Assembly: GCF_023369855.1 (NCBI RefSeq)
Contig: NZ_JAMBPP010000012.1
Span: 62,001 to 126,000 of the forward strand
Direction: 5' to 3'
DNA length: 64,000 nucleotides
Source of the DNA: Actinotalea alkalitolerans
Lineage (GTDB): Bacteria > Actinomycetota > Actinomycetes > Actinomycetales > Cellulomonadaceae
The notes below the pieces were generated by a model. It saw only the letters and a list, made by a program, of their open reading frames with translations. It made no database searches and was not told the DNA's origin. Below are positions 54,202 through 61,761 of this stretch, piece after piece. Within the stretch, counting starts at the first letter, position 1. Every line of letters begins with the position of its first letter. The translations under genes were made by a program, and so were the position numbers.

Positions 54202-55001
54202 CCACGGCCGGCCGTTCCGCGCCGGCGCAGGTCCCGGATCGCACGGCCTCGACCGCTGAGCCTCCCGACGGGGCTTCGCGCCCTCGCCTGGTCGAGCCGT
54301 GGCCGCACGGGGTGTCGCGGGAGCCGACGATGCGGATCTCGGACGTGCTCGGCGACCTCGGGGCCGACTTCCCGGCGGTGACTCCTTCCAAGCTCCGGTT
54401 CCTGGAGGATCAAGGTCTGGTCGAGCCACGTCGCACAGCGGGTGGCTACCGGCAGTACAGCCCGGCCGACGTCGAGCGGCTCCGGTACGTGCTGCGCCAG
54501 CAGCGGGACCGGTACCTGCCGTTGCGGGTGATCGGCGAGCAGCTGGCCGCGCTCGATGCGGGTGAGCTGACCGAGCCGCTCACGCCGGCGCGGTTGGCCA
54601 CGCAGGACGGTGAGCGGACGGCCCCGACGATCGCCGGGCGCTACACGGCCGCCTCGCTCGCGCGCGAGGCCGGCGCGACCGTCGAGCTGGTCGAGCAGCT
54701 GGTCGAGGCGGGTGTGCTGCGACCGGGCCCGACGGGCCATCTGGACGAGTGGGCACGTGAGGTGGTGGTCGTCGCTGCCGCACTGGCCGAGCACGGGGTC
54801 GAACCACGCCATCTGAAGTCGTTCCGCTCGGCGGCGGACCGGCAGGTCTCGGTGGTCGACCAGATCGTCGCCCCGTTGCGCGGGCAGCGCGCTCCCGGTG
54901 CGCAGGAGCGCGCCGGTGCGGTGGCCGCGGAGCTGGGTGAGCTGTGCGGCCGGCTGCACACCACGCTGGTGCGTGGAGGGTTGTCGAACCTCACACCGTG
55001 A
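54198..55001 (+). CDS. ftsR: MerR-family regulator FtsR
   Basis: The 267-residue protein has a MerR winged HTH at ~45-110 (MRISDVLGDLGADFPAVTPS, KLRFLEDQGLVEPRRTAGGY, RQYSPADVERLRYVLRQQ) and a second HTH-like domain at ~150-200 (YTAASLAREAGATVELVEQL). In Corynebacterium FtsR activates ftsZ. The GTG 54198 start gives a ~43-residue disordered extension; a shorter start near GVSREPTMRISD is possible. Gene order FHA-FtsR-nuclease-MerR is conserved in actinobacteria. Confidence 0.9.
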   Translation: MTTAGRSAPAQVPDRTASTAEPPDGASRPRLVEPWPHGVSREPTMRISDVLGDLGADFPAVTPSKLRFLEDQGLVEPRRTAGGYRQYSPADVERLRYVLRQQRDRYLPLRVIGEQLAALDAGELTEPLTPARLATQDGERTAPTIAGRYTAASLAREAGATVELVEQLVEAGVLRPGPTGHLDEWAREVVVVAAALAEHGVEPRHLKSFRSAADRQVSVVDQIVAPLRGQRAPGAQERAGAVAAELGELCGRLHTTLVRGGLSNLTP

Positions 55002-55047
55002 GCAGGGTGGTGTGCCGCTGGGGGTCAGGCGTCGTAGCGTGGTTCCC

Positions 55048-55590
55048 ATGGCATCCGACGACCTGATCGAGCTCGAGGTGCTGGGTGTGCGGCGGCAGTC
55101 GCCACCGGACCAGGTGGTGGTGCTGCTGCTCGACCTCGCGGGACGGCGGCTGCTGCCGATCGTCGTCGGGGTGCCCGAGGGTTCGTCGATCGCGTCCGCG
55201 CAGGCCGGGATCCGACCACCCCGACCGATGACGCACGACCTGCTGGTCGAGGTCATCGACGCCGCAGACCTGGTGCTGGTGCACACCGAGATCGTCGCGC
55301 TGATCGACGGCGTCTTCCATGCCGCGCTGGTCCTGGACAACGGGCAACGTCTCGATGCACGGGCCTCGGACGCGATCGCCGTGGCGGTGCGCACGGGCAG
55401 CCCGGTGCTCTGCGCCCCGGCGGTCCTGGACGCCTCGGCGATCGCAGTCGAGGAGTCGACCCAGGTCCCTGCCGAGGAGGCCGAGCTCGAGCAGTTCCGC
55501 GAGTTCCTCGACACCGTGACCCCCGAGGACTTCCTCGGGGGGGAGGAAGGTGGCGACCCGGGTGGCGGGCCAGCGCCCCGCCGTTCTTGA
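55048..55590 (+). CDS. Bifunctional nuclease family protein (DUF151)
   Basis: The 180-residue protein has the DUF151 core: LEVLGVRRQSPPDQVVVLLL, LLPIVVGVPEGSSIASAQAG, RPMTHDLLVEVIDAADLVLV and ARASDAIAVAVRTGSPV. Plant relatives have DNase/RNase activity; the bacterial function is uncertain. ATG 55048. A Gly/Pro-rich tail ends the protein. Part of the conserved FHA-FtsR-nuclease-MerR run. Confidence 0.9.
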   Translation: MASDDLIELEVLGVRRQSPPDQVVVLLLDLAGRRLLPIVVGVPEGSSIASAQAGIRPPRPMTHDLLVEVIDAADLVLVHTEIVALIDGVFHAALVLDNGQRLDARASDAIAVAVRTGSPVLCAPAVLDASAIAVEESTQVPAEEAELEQFREFLDTVTPEDFLGGEEGGDPGGGPAPRRS

Positions 55591-55608
55591 CGTTCAGGTG
55601 GAGGTTGA

Positions 55609-55640
55609 GACACGCCGTGGCGACACGCCGTGGCGTGTCG
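55609..55640. promoter_or_regulatory. Direct and inverted repeat upstream of MerR gene
   Basis: A 13-base unit GACACGCCGTGGC occurs twice in tandem (55609-55621, 55622-55634). The second copy is half of a perfect dyad with 9-base arms CGACACGCC / GGCGTGTCG (55621-55640). About 140 bases before the MerR gene; could be its operator or a terminator for the nuclease gene. Just upstream, GTTCAGGTGGAGGTTGAG (55592-55609) resembles MerR-family sites. Confidence 0.5.
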
Positions 55641-55777
55641 CACCTGGCATCGTTGACGGTGCCCCCCCACGGGCCTAGCGTGAACGACGAACATCCTGCG
55701 AGCCCCGGTTGGCCGGCTGTCGACAGCACGGATGGCACGGTGGACGGTAGGCAGTGATGGATCCGAGGGGAGTGCCC

Positions 55778-56362
55778 GTGAGCGGTACCGGCGAGACGGT
55801 CGAAGAGTCGGTCGGTGTCCCGCAGCGAGCCCAGGGGCTGCTGTTCGGCGACGAGCTCCCCGACCTCGACACCACCACGGGCTATCGAGGTCCGACCGCG
55901 TGCCGAGCAGCGGGCATCACCTACCGGCAGCTGGACTACTGGGCACGGACCGGTCTGGTCGAGCCGACGATCCGACCGGCGACCGGCTCCGGGACGCAAC
56001 GGCTGTACAGCTTCCGGGACATCCTCGTGCTCAAGGTCGTCAAACGACTGCTGGACACCGGCGTATCGCTCCAGCAGATCCGCACCGCCGTCAGCCACCT
56101 GCGCGAGCGGGGGGTTGACGACCTCGCCCAGATCACGCTGATGAGCGACGGCGCGAGCGTCTACGAGTGCACCTCGGCCGACGAGGTCATCGACCTCGTG
56201 CAGGGTGGGCAGGGAGTCTTCGGCATCGCTGTCGGCCGCGTCTGGCGCGAGGTCGAGGGGACCCTGGCATCGCTGCCCACCGAGCGCGCCGAGGCCGAGG
56301 GGGTCTCGCAGGCCAGCGATGACGAGCTGGCGCGACGACGCAAGGCACGCACGGCCGGCTGA
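55778..56362 (+). CDS. MerR-family transcriptional regulator
   Basis: The ~194-residue protein has a MerR HTH at ~40-110 (GYRGPTACRAAGITYRQLDY, WARTGLVEPTIRPATGSGTQ, RLYSFRDILVLKVVKRLLDT) and an effector-like tail (QITLMSDGASVYECTSADE). It resembles mycobacterial Rv1828, which binds its own promoter. GTG 55778 is behind GAGGGGAG; GTG 55754 or ATG 55757 would add eight residues. The 122 bases after it hold no gene. Confidence 0.9.
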   Translation: MSGTGETVEESVGVPQRAQGLLFGDELPDLDTTTGYRGPTACRAAGITYRQLDYWARTGLVEPTIRPATGSGTQRLYSFRDILVLKVVKRLLDTGVSLQQIRTAVSHLRERGVDDLAQITLMSDGASVYECTSADEVIDLVQGGQGVFGIAVGRVWREVEGTLASLPTERAEAEGVSQASDDELARRRKARTAG

Positions 56363-56484
56363 ACTGGCCGACCGCCTCGCCTCACGTCCGCCCTGCGACC
56401 ACCGTCCGTCTCGCGGGACGGACACTGCCAGGACCCGTAGCACCAGGTACCGTGCTGCTGCCCCCGCTAGTGATGAGGTGAGTC

Positions 56485-59400
56485 GTGTTCTCGAAGGTGC
56501 TCGTCGCCAACCGTGCTGAGATCGCCGTGCGGGGGTTCCGCGCTGCGTACGAGCTCGGCGCCCGGACCGTCGCGGTCTTCCCGCACGAGGACCGTAACTC
56601 CGAGCATCGCCTCAAGGCCGACGAGGCCTACCTGATCGGCGACCACGGGCACCCGGTGCGCGCCTACCTCGACATCGAGGAGATGCTGCGCGTGGCCACC
56701 GAGTCGGGGGCAGACGCCATCTACCCGGGGTACGGGTTCCTCTCGGAGAACCCCGACCTGGCGCGAGCGTGCGCAGCCGCAGGGATCGCGTTCGTGGGAC
56801 CGCCCGCGGACGTGCTCGAGCTGGCGGGGAACAAGATCCTCGCCCTGCGGGCCGCCAAGCAGGCCGGCATCCCGGTGCTGGACTCCTCCGAGCCGTCCTC
56901 GGACGTCGACGAGCTCGTCGCGGCCGCCGAGGTGATCGGCTTCCCGCTCTTCGTCAAGGCAGTCGCCGGTGGTGGTGGCCGCGGCATGCGTCGGGTCGAC
57001 ACCCGTTCTGACCTCGCGGAGGCCCTCTCCGCAGCGATGCGCGAGGCAGAGGGCGCCTTCGGCGACGCCACCGTGTTCCTCGAGCAGGCCGTGCTCCGAC
57101 CGCGCCACATCGAGGTGCAGATCCTCGCGGACGGCGCGGGCAACGTGGTGCACCTGTTCGAGCGTGACTGCTCGCTCCAGCGCCGGCACCAGAAGGTCAT
57201 CGAGATCGCCCCGGCCCCCAACCTCGACCCCGAGATCAGGGACGCGCTGTGCCGTGACGCGGTCGCCTTCGCCCGGAGCATCGGCTACGTCAACGCCGGA
57301 ACGGTCGAGTTCCTCGTCGACACGGTGGGGGAGCGGGCCGGTCAGCACGTCTTCATCGAGATGAACCCGCGCATCCAGGTCGAGCACACCGTGACCGAGG
57401 AGGTGACGGACATCGACCTCGTGTCGTCCCAGCTGCGGATCGCCGCGGGGGAGACCCTGGGCGATCTGGGCATCGACCAGTCGACCATCCGCGTCAACGG
57501 GTTCGCGATCCAGTCACGCATCACCACCGAGGACCCGGCCAACGGGTTCCGGCCGGACACCGGCCGCATCGTGGCCTACCGGTCGCCCGGTGGCGCGGGC
57601 GTACGGCTGGACGGAGCGACGGCGACCGCGGGCGCCGACGTGTCGGGGCACTTCGACTCGATGCTGGTCAAGCTCACCTGCCGCGGGCGAGACTTCCCCA
57701 CGGCGGTGCGGCGTGCCCGTCGAGCGCTGGCCGAGTTCCGCATCAGAGGCATCCGGACCAACATCCCCTTCCTGCAGGCCGTCCTCGCCGATCCCGAGTT
57801 CGTCGCCGGTCAGATCGCCACGTCCTTCATCGACGAGCGCCCCGAGCTCCTCGCGGCCCGTGAGAGCGCTGACCGCGGGACCAAGCTGCTCCACTACCTG
57901 GCGGACGTCACCGTGAACCGGCCCTACGGTGCGCCGGGGGACGTGCTCGAGCCGCGGCTCAAGCTGCCCACGGTCGACCTGAGCGCCGCAGCACCGGCCG
58001 GGAGCCGTCAGCGTCTGCTCGAGCTGGGTCCGCAGGGCTTCGCCCGAGCGCTGCGCGAGCAGACCGCCGTGGCTGTGACCGACACCACCTTCCGCGACGC
58101 CCACCAGTCCCTGCTGGCCACCCGGGTCCGTACCCATGACCTGGTGACCGTCGCCCCGTACGTCGCACGGTCGACCAGCGGTCTCCTGAGCGTCGAGGCG
58201 TGGGGCGGCGCGACCTACGACGTCGCGCTCCGCTTCCTCGGTGAGGACCCGTGGGACCGGTTGGCGGCGATGCGTGAGGCACTGCCGAACGTGGCCCTGC
58301 AGATGCTCCTGCGTGGACGCAACACCGTGGGCTACACGCCGTACCCGACCGAGGTCACGCAGGCCTTCGTCCGGGAGGCGACCGCGACGGGGATTGACAT
58401 CTTCCGCATCTTCGACGCCCTCAACGACGTCGAGCAGATGCGGCCGGCGATCGAGGCCGTCCGTGAGGTCGGCACCTCCGTGGCCGAGGTCGCGCTGTGC
58501 TACACGGGGAACCTCGCCGACCCGGCCGAGACCCTGTACACGCTGGACTACTACCTGCGCCTGGCCGACCGGATCGTCGAGGCAGGGGCGCACGTCCTGG
58601 CGATCAAGGACATGGCCGGCCTGCTGCGGCCCTCGGCGGCACGGACGCTGGTCTCGGCCCTGCGCGAGAGGTTCGACCTGCCCGTCCACCTGCACACCCA
58701 CGACACCGCGGGTGGGCAGCTCGCCACCCTGATGGCCGCGGTCGACGCCGGGGTCGACGCCGTGGACACCGCGAGCGCGGCGATGGCCGGCACGACGAGC
58801 CAGCCCTCGATGTCCGCCCTCGTGGCTGCCCTCGAGCACACAGAGCGTGACACCGGGCTCAGCCTGCGCGCGGTCTGCGACCTCGAGCCGTACTGGGAGG
58901 CCGTCCGGAGGATCTACCGGCCCTTCGAGTCCGGGCTGCCCGGCCCCACCGGCCGTGTGTACGACCACGAGATCCCCGGCGGTCAGCTCTCCAACCTCCG
59001 CCAGCAGGCGATCGCGCTCGGTCTGGGCAACCGGTTCGAGCAGATCGAGTCGATGTACGCCGCGGCCGACCGCATGCTCGGTCGTCTGGTCAAGGTGACA
59101 CCGTCGAGCAAGGTGGTGGGCGACCTTGCGCTGCACCTGGTGGCCCGGGGGGCTGATCCCGTGCACTTCGCCGAGAACCCCCAGGAGTTCGACATCCCGG
59201 AGTCGGTCATCGGCTTCCTCTCAGGCGAGCTCGGTGACCCGCCCGGCGGGTGGCCCGAGCCGTTCCGGAGCCGCGCCCTGGAAGGACGCTCACCGCGTCG
59301 ACCCGTCGTCGCTCTGACCGACGAGGACCGTGCGGACCTCGACGGGGACTCGGCGACCCGCCGCGACCGGCTCAACCATCTGCTGTTCGCCGGCCCCACC

Positions 59401-59883
59401 AAGGAGTTCAAGCACACCCGGGCCACCTTCGGCGACGTCTCGGTGCTCGACACGACCCGCTACCTGTACGGGATGAAGCCCGCGACCGAGGTCGAGGTCA
59501 GCCTCGGCAAGGGTGTGCGGCTGCTGGTCGGGCTGGAGGCCGTCGGCGAGCCCGACGAGCGCGGGATGCGGACCGTGATGTTCACGCTCAACGGTGCGAT
59601 CCGCCCGCTCCAGGTACGCGACCGTACCGTCGAGGTCGACGCTGCCACGGTCGAGAAGGCCGATCCCGGAACCCCCGGGCAGATCGCCGCGCCGTTCGCC
59701 GGAGCCGTCACCCCTGCGGTCCAGGAGGGGCAGCGGGTCGAGGCGGGTCAGACGGTCGCCACGATCGAGGCGATGAAGATGGAGGCGGCGATCACCACGC
59801 CTGTCGGCGGGACGGTGCAGCGGCTGGCGATCGGAGCGGTGCAGCAGCTCGAGGGTGGCGACCTGGTCCTGGTCATCTCCTGA
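56485..59883 (+). CDS. pyc: Pyruvate carboxylase
   Basis: The 1132-residue enzyme carboxylates pyruvate to oxaloacetate with biotin and ATP. Domains in order: biotin carboxylase (~1-450; VLVANRAEIAVRGFRAAYE, KAVAGGGGRGMR, HIEVQILAD, FIEMNPRIQVEHTVTE), carboxyltransferase (~525-800; VTDTTFRDAHQSLLATRVRT, HLHTHDTAGGQ), the PYC central/allosteric domain, and biotinyl domain with EAMKMEA (Lys is biotinylated). Length is standard. GTG 56485. It stands alone after the MerR gene and feeds the TCA cycle. Confidence 0.96.
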   Translation: MFSKVLVANRAEIAVRGFRAAYELGARTVAVFPHEDRNSEHRLKADEAYLIGDHGHPVRAYLDIEEMLRVATESGADAIYPGYGFLSENPDLARACAAAGIAFVGPPADVLELAGNKILALRAAKQAGIPVLDSSEPSSDVDELVAAAEVIGFPLFVKAVAGGGGRGMRRVDTRSDLAEALSAAMREAEGAFGDATVFLEQAVLRPRHIEVQILADGAGNVVHLFERDCSLQRRHQKVIEIAPAPNLDPEIRDALCRDAVAFARSIGYVNAGTVEFLVDTVGERAGQHVFIEMNPRIQVEHTVTEEVTDIDLVSSQLRIAAGETLGDLGIDQSTIRVNGFAIQSRITTEDPANGFRPDTGRIVAYRSPGGAGVRLDGATATAGADVSGHFDSMLVKLTCRGRDFPTAVRRARRALAEFRIRGIRTNIPFLQAVLADPEFVAGQIATSFIDERPELLAARESADRGTKLLHYLADVTVNRPYGAPGDVLEPRLKLPTVDLSAAAPAGSRQRLLELGPQGFARALREQTAVAVTDTTFRDAHQSLLATRVRTHDLVTVAPYVARSTSGLLSVEAWGGATYDVALRFLGEDPWDRLAAMREALPNVALQMLLRGRNTVGYTPYPTEVTQAFVREATATGIDIFRIFDALNDVEQMRPAIEAVREVGTSVAEVALCYTGNLADPAETLYTLDYYLRLADRIVEAGAHVLAIKDMAGLLRPSAARTLVSALRERFDLPVHLHTHDTAGGQLATLMAAVDAGVDAVDTASAAMAGTTSQPSMSALVAALEHTERDTGLSLRAVCDLEPYWEAVRRIYRPFESGLPGPTGRVYDHEIPGGQLSNLRQQAIALGLGNRFEQIESMYAAADRMLGRLVKVTPSSKVVGDLALHLVARGADPVHFAENPQEFDIPESVIGFLSGELGDPPGGWPEPFRSRALEGRSPRRPVVALTDEDRADLDGDSATRRDRLNHLLFAGPTKEFKHTRATFGDVSVLDTTRYLYGMKPATEVEVSLGKGVRLLVGLEAVGEPDERGMRTVMFTLNGAIRPLQVRDRTVEVDAATVEKADPGTPGQIAAPFAGAVTPAVQEGQRVEAGQTVATIEAMKMEAAITTPVGGTVQRLAIGAVQQLEGGDLVLVIS

Positions 59884-59938
59884 GCCTGCCTGGGGGCGGG
59901 GGAGCGTAGCGTTGTCCCCACCCACTCAGGAGGTTGCC

Positions 59939-60067
59939 ATGTCGCTCAGCCCCGAGCACGAGATCCCGCACCTGGAGTTCGACGAGTCGGTACCTCCACG
60001 CCCCGAGGAGGAGGTCGCTGACGCCACCCGCCGCCCCGATCCCGGCGGTCCGGAGGACGACGGCTAG
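59939..60067 (+). CDS. Small acidic protein, hypothetical
   Basis: A 42-residue ORF, starting MSLSPEHEIPHLEFDESVPP, has an ideal Shine-Dalgarno (CAGGAGGTTGCC) before ATG 59939. It is acidic, Pro-rich and disordered. Its TAG overlaps the TAG of the convergent membrane-protein gene, within the palindrome CTAG. The strong ribosome site and the 55-base spacing from pyc support expression. Function unknown. Confidence 0.6.
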   Translation: MSLSPEHEIPHLEFDESVPPRPEEEVADATRRPDPGGPEDDG

Positions 60068-60435
60068 GCGGAGCGGTCGCGAGAGGTCGCGTAGTCCTTC
60101 TTGAGCAGGAAGCCGCCGCGCACCACGAGCAGCGCGCCCACCGCGATCATGACCCAGTTGAGCCACACGCCGCCGTCGACGACCGCGCCGTACTGGAAGC
60201 CGATGATCGCGGCACCGGCGACCGCGGACACCGCGGCGGACCACCACCAGCGCTTGTGCAGCGCAGGCATGCCTGTCCACGTCACGTCGTCGTCTGCGGG
60301 CTGCTGCTTCTTCACCGGGCCGCTCGAGGACTTCTTCACCGGGCCGCTCGAGGACGCCCGGGCGGGACGGGCCCGTGGTGCGGCGCCGTCGTCCTCGGGC
60401 AGGGGAGCGGGGGAGTCGTCACGTCGGGCTGCCAT
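60064..60435 (-). CDS. Two-TM hypothetical protein with tandem peptide repeat
   Basis: The 123-residue protein has a charged disordered N-terminus, a tandem SSSGPVKK-SSSGPVKK repeat at ~29-44, and two membrane spans (WWSAAVSAVAGAAIIGFQYG and WLNWVMIAVGALLVVRGGFLL). The repeat comes from an exact 24-base duplication. Function unknown. ATG 60435. Convergent with the small acidic ORF. Confidence 0.8.
   Translation of the reverse strand: MAARRDDSPAPLPEDDGAAPRARPARASSSGPVKKSSSGPVKKQQPADDDVTWTGMPALHKRWWWSAAVSAVAGAAIIGFQYGAVVDGGVWLNWVMIAVGALLVVRGGFLLKKDYATSRDRSA
60307..60354. repeat. Perfect 24-bp tandem duplication
   Basis: Two exact 24-base units (60307-60330, 60331-60354) begin CTTCTTCACCGGGCCG. 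The duplication is in frame in the minus-strand membrane protein and gives two SSGPVKKS octapeptides. Exact identity implies a recent slippage event. Confidence 0.95.
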
Positions 60436-60574
60436 GGCACCAGCCTCCCACGCCCCGTGGGGCGAGGGCGTCGCACCGTCCCGGGCTCCCGCGGGCACCG
60501 TACGCGCGAGAGCACGGCGGGTCGTACAGGTGTTCGATCGGGGCGGCGGCGCAGACCGAGGGAGGACGGAGGGC

Positions 60575-61105
60575 ATGATGGACGCCGTGACGGTGACGCA
60601 GCTGGGCGAGGTCGAGTGGTCGGTGCTGCGGGAGATCCGGCTGGAGGCGCTCGACGACGCGCCGGCGGGGCTGGTGTCGCCCCGCGAGCGGGAACGTGGG
60701 TTCCGTGAGATCCACTGGCGCATGCGGCTGCGTTCCGGGACGTGGTTCGTCGCCTCGGCGGACGGAGCTCCCTGCGGCCTGATCTCCGTGCTCGCCGAAC
60801 CGGGCGGGGCGCCCGACGACCGACACCTCATCGGGCTGTGGGTCCGTCCCACGAGCCGTCGCCAGGGCCTCGGGCGACAGCTCGTGTCGGCGGCTGAGAG
60901 CTGGGCCCGTGGCGAGGGTGCGCGAACGGTGTCGGCCTGGCTGGACCAGGACGACGCAGCCGGATCCGGGCTGCTCCAGGACCTCGGGTACGCACCGACG
61001 GGTGTGACGATGGCCATGCCGCGCGACCCGCACCGGACCGAGGCGCGCTGGGAACGGTTGCTGGACGTCGGTGACGAGGGAGGACCGGGGGACGTGAGGT
61101 CCTGA
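60575..61105 (+). CDS. GNAT-family N-acetyltransferase
   Basis: The 176-residue protein has a GNAT fold: ALDDAPAGLVSPRERERGFR at the N-terminus, then LIGLWVRPTSRRQGLGRQLV with the acetyl-CoA motif R-R-Q-G-L-G. Acetylates an unknown substrate. ATG 60575 or 60578; ribosome site GGAGGACGGAGGG. It is the last intact core-like gene before the 656-base disturbed region. Confidence 0.88.
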   Translation: MMDAVTVTQLGEVEWSVLREIRLEALDDAPAGLVSPRERERGFREIHWRMRLRSGTWFVASADGAPCGLISVLAEPGGAPDDRHLIGLWVRPTSRRQGLGRQLVSAAESWARGEGARTVSAWLDQDDAAGSGLLQDLGYAPTGVTMAMPRDPHRTEARWERLLDVGDEGGPGDVRS

Positions 61106-61135
61106 CCGGCACGGGCCGACGCCTGCCAGAATGAC

Positions 61136-61149
61136 ATAATGTATATTAT
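61136..61149. promoter_or_regulatory. AT-rich inverted repeat
   Basis: ATAAT-GTAT-ATTAT forms a 14-base dyad inside a ~20-base AT-rich patch, in sharp contrast to the GC-rich surroundings. It resembles operators of small GntR, MarR or PadR regulators, but no such gene lies near. It sits between the acetyltransferase gene and the peptidase E remnant. Confidence 0.5.
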
Positions 61150-61185
61150 CGGCGATTCGCGACCACGGCAGCAGCGTCGCCATAG

Positions 61186-61391
61186 TCACCGGGACGCCTC
61201 AAGCGGGCGAGGCATCCTGCGGACGGGAACCTCGACCTCGACCGGCTGGTTCGAGCCGTCACGCTCGACGCGGACGACCGACCGGCGCTGATGCCGGCGA
61301 GGATCACACCCTGCGCCGCCGCCTCGGCGAGGATCTCGGGCAGGCCGTGCAGGCGCCGGACAGCGAGGAGGTTCGCCGTCGAGCCCCCACC
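61186..61391 (-). pseudogene. Peptidase E (S51 dipeptidase) remnant
   Basis: On the minus strand, 61391-61281 encodes GGGSTANLLAVRRLHG, then LPEILAEAAAQGVILAGISAG, the nucleophile-serine region of peptidase E. The next base block, 61278-61186, continues in another frame with VVRVERDGSNQPVEV and PVRRMPRPLEASR before a stop, which resembles the C-terminal strand of the same family. About 100 residues between the two and everything before GGGSTAN are missing. The gene is therefore deleted at two places and frameshifted. Confidence 0.75.
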
Positions 61392-61761
61392 GGCGCATCG
61401 GCGGGCCCCGCCGAGATGCCCGGTACTCCCCCGGCATACTGTGCGTCGCGCGCTCGTCGGCACCGAGCGCTCGTGGGCTCGCGCTCACGTCCGAGACGCA
61501 GTCACGACCCCGGTCACAGAGGTCGTTGCGACCACGACCGCATCGGGATCATGATGGGTGCGTTGAGCGTGCGAGGGAACCGCCGACGACGACGTCCCGG
61601 TCCCCTCGTCCCGACGCCGGCCGGGTCCTCCTGACGGGCGCCACCGTGGGCACTGCCGCCCGCCGTACCGCACCTTTCCGCGCACTGACCGGACGCCCCA
61701 GGCCCGAGGTACGCACCCGGGCCTCGGTCGACGGCGTGCCCCCGCACCGAAGGATGCCGCC
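61392..61761. other. Intergenic region without recognisable gene
   Basis: These 370 bases hold only short overlapping frames in both directions, none with family similarity. They separate the peptidase E remnant from the protease-precursor gene and probably contain the promoter for it. No repeat, transposase fragment or tRNA is seen. Confidence 0.6.
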
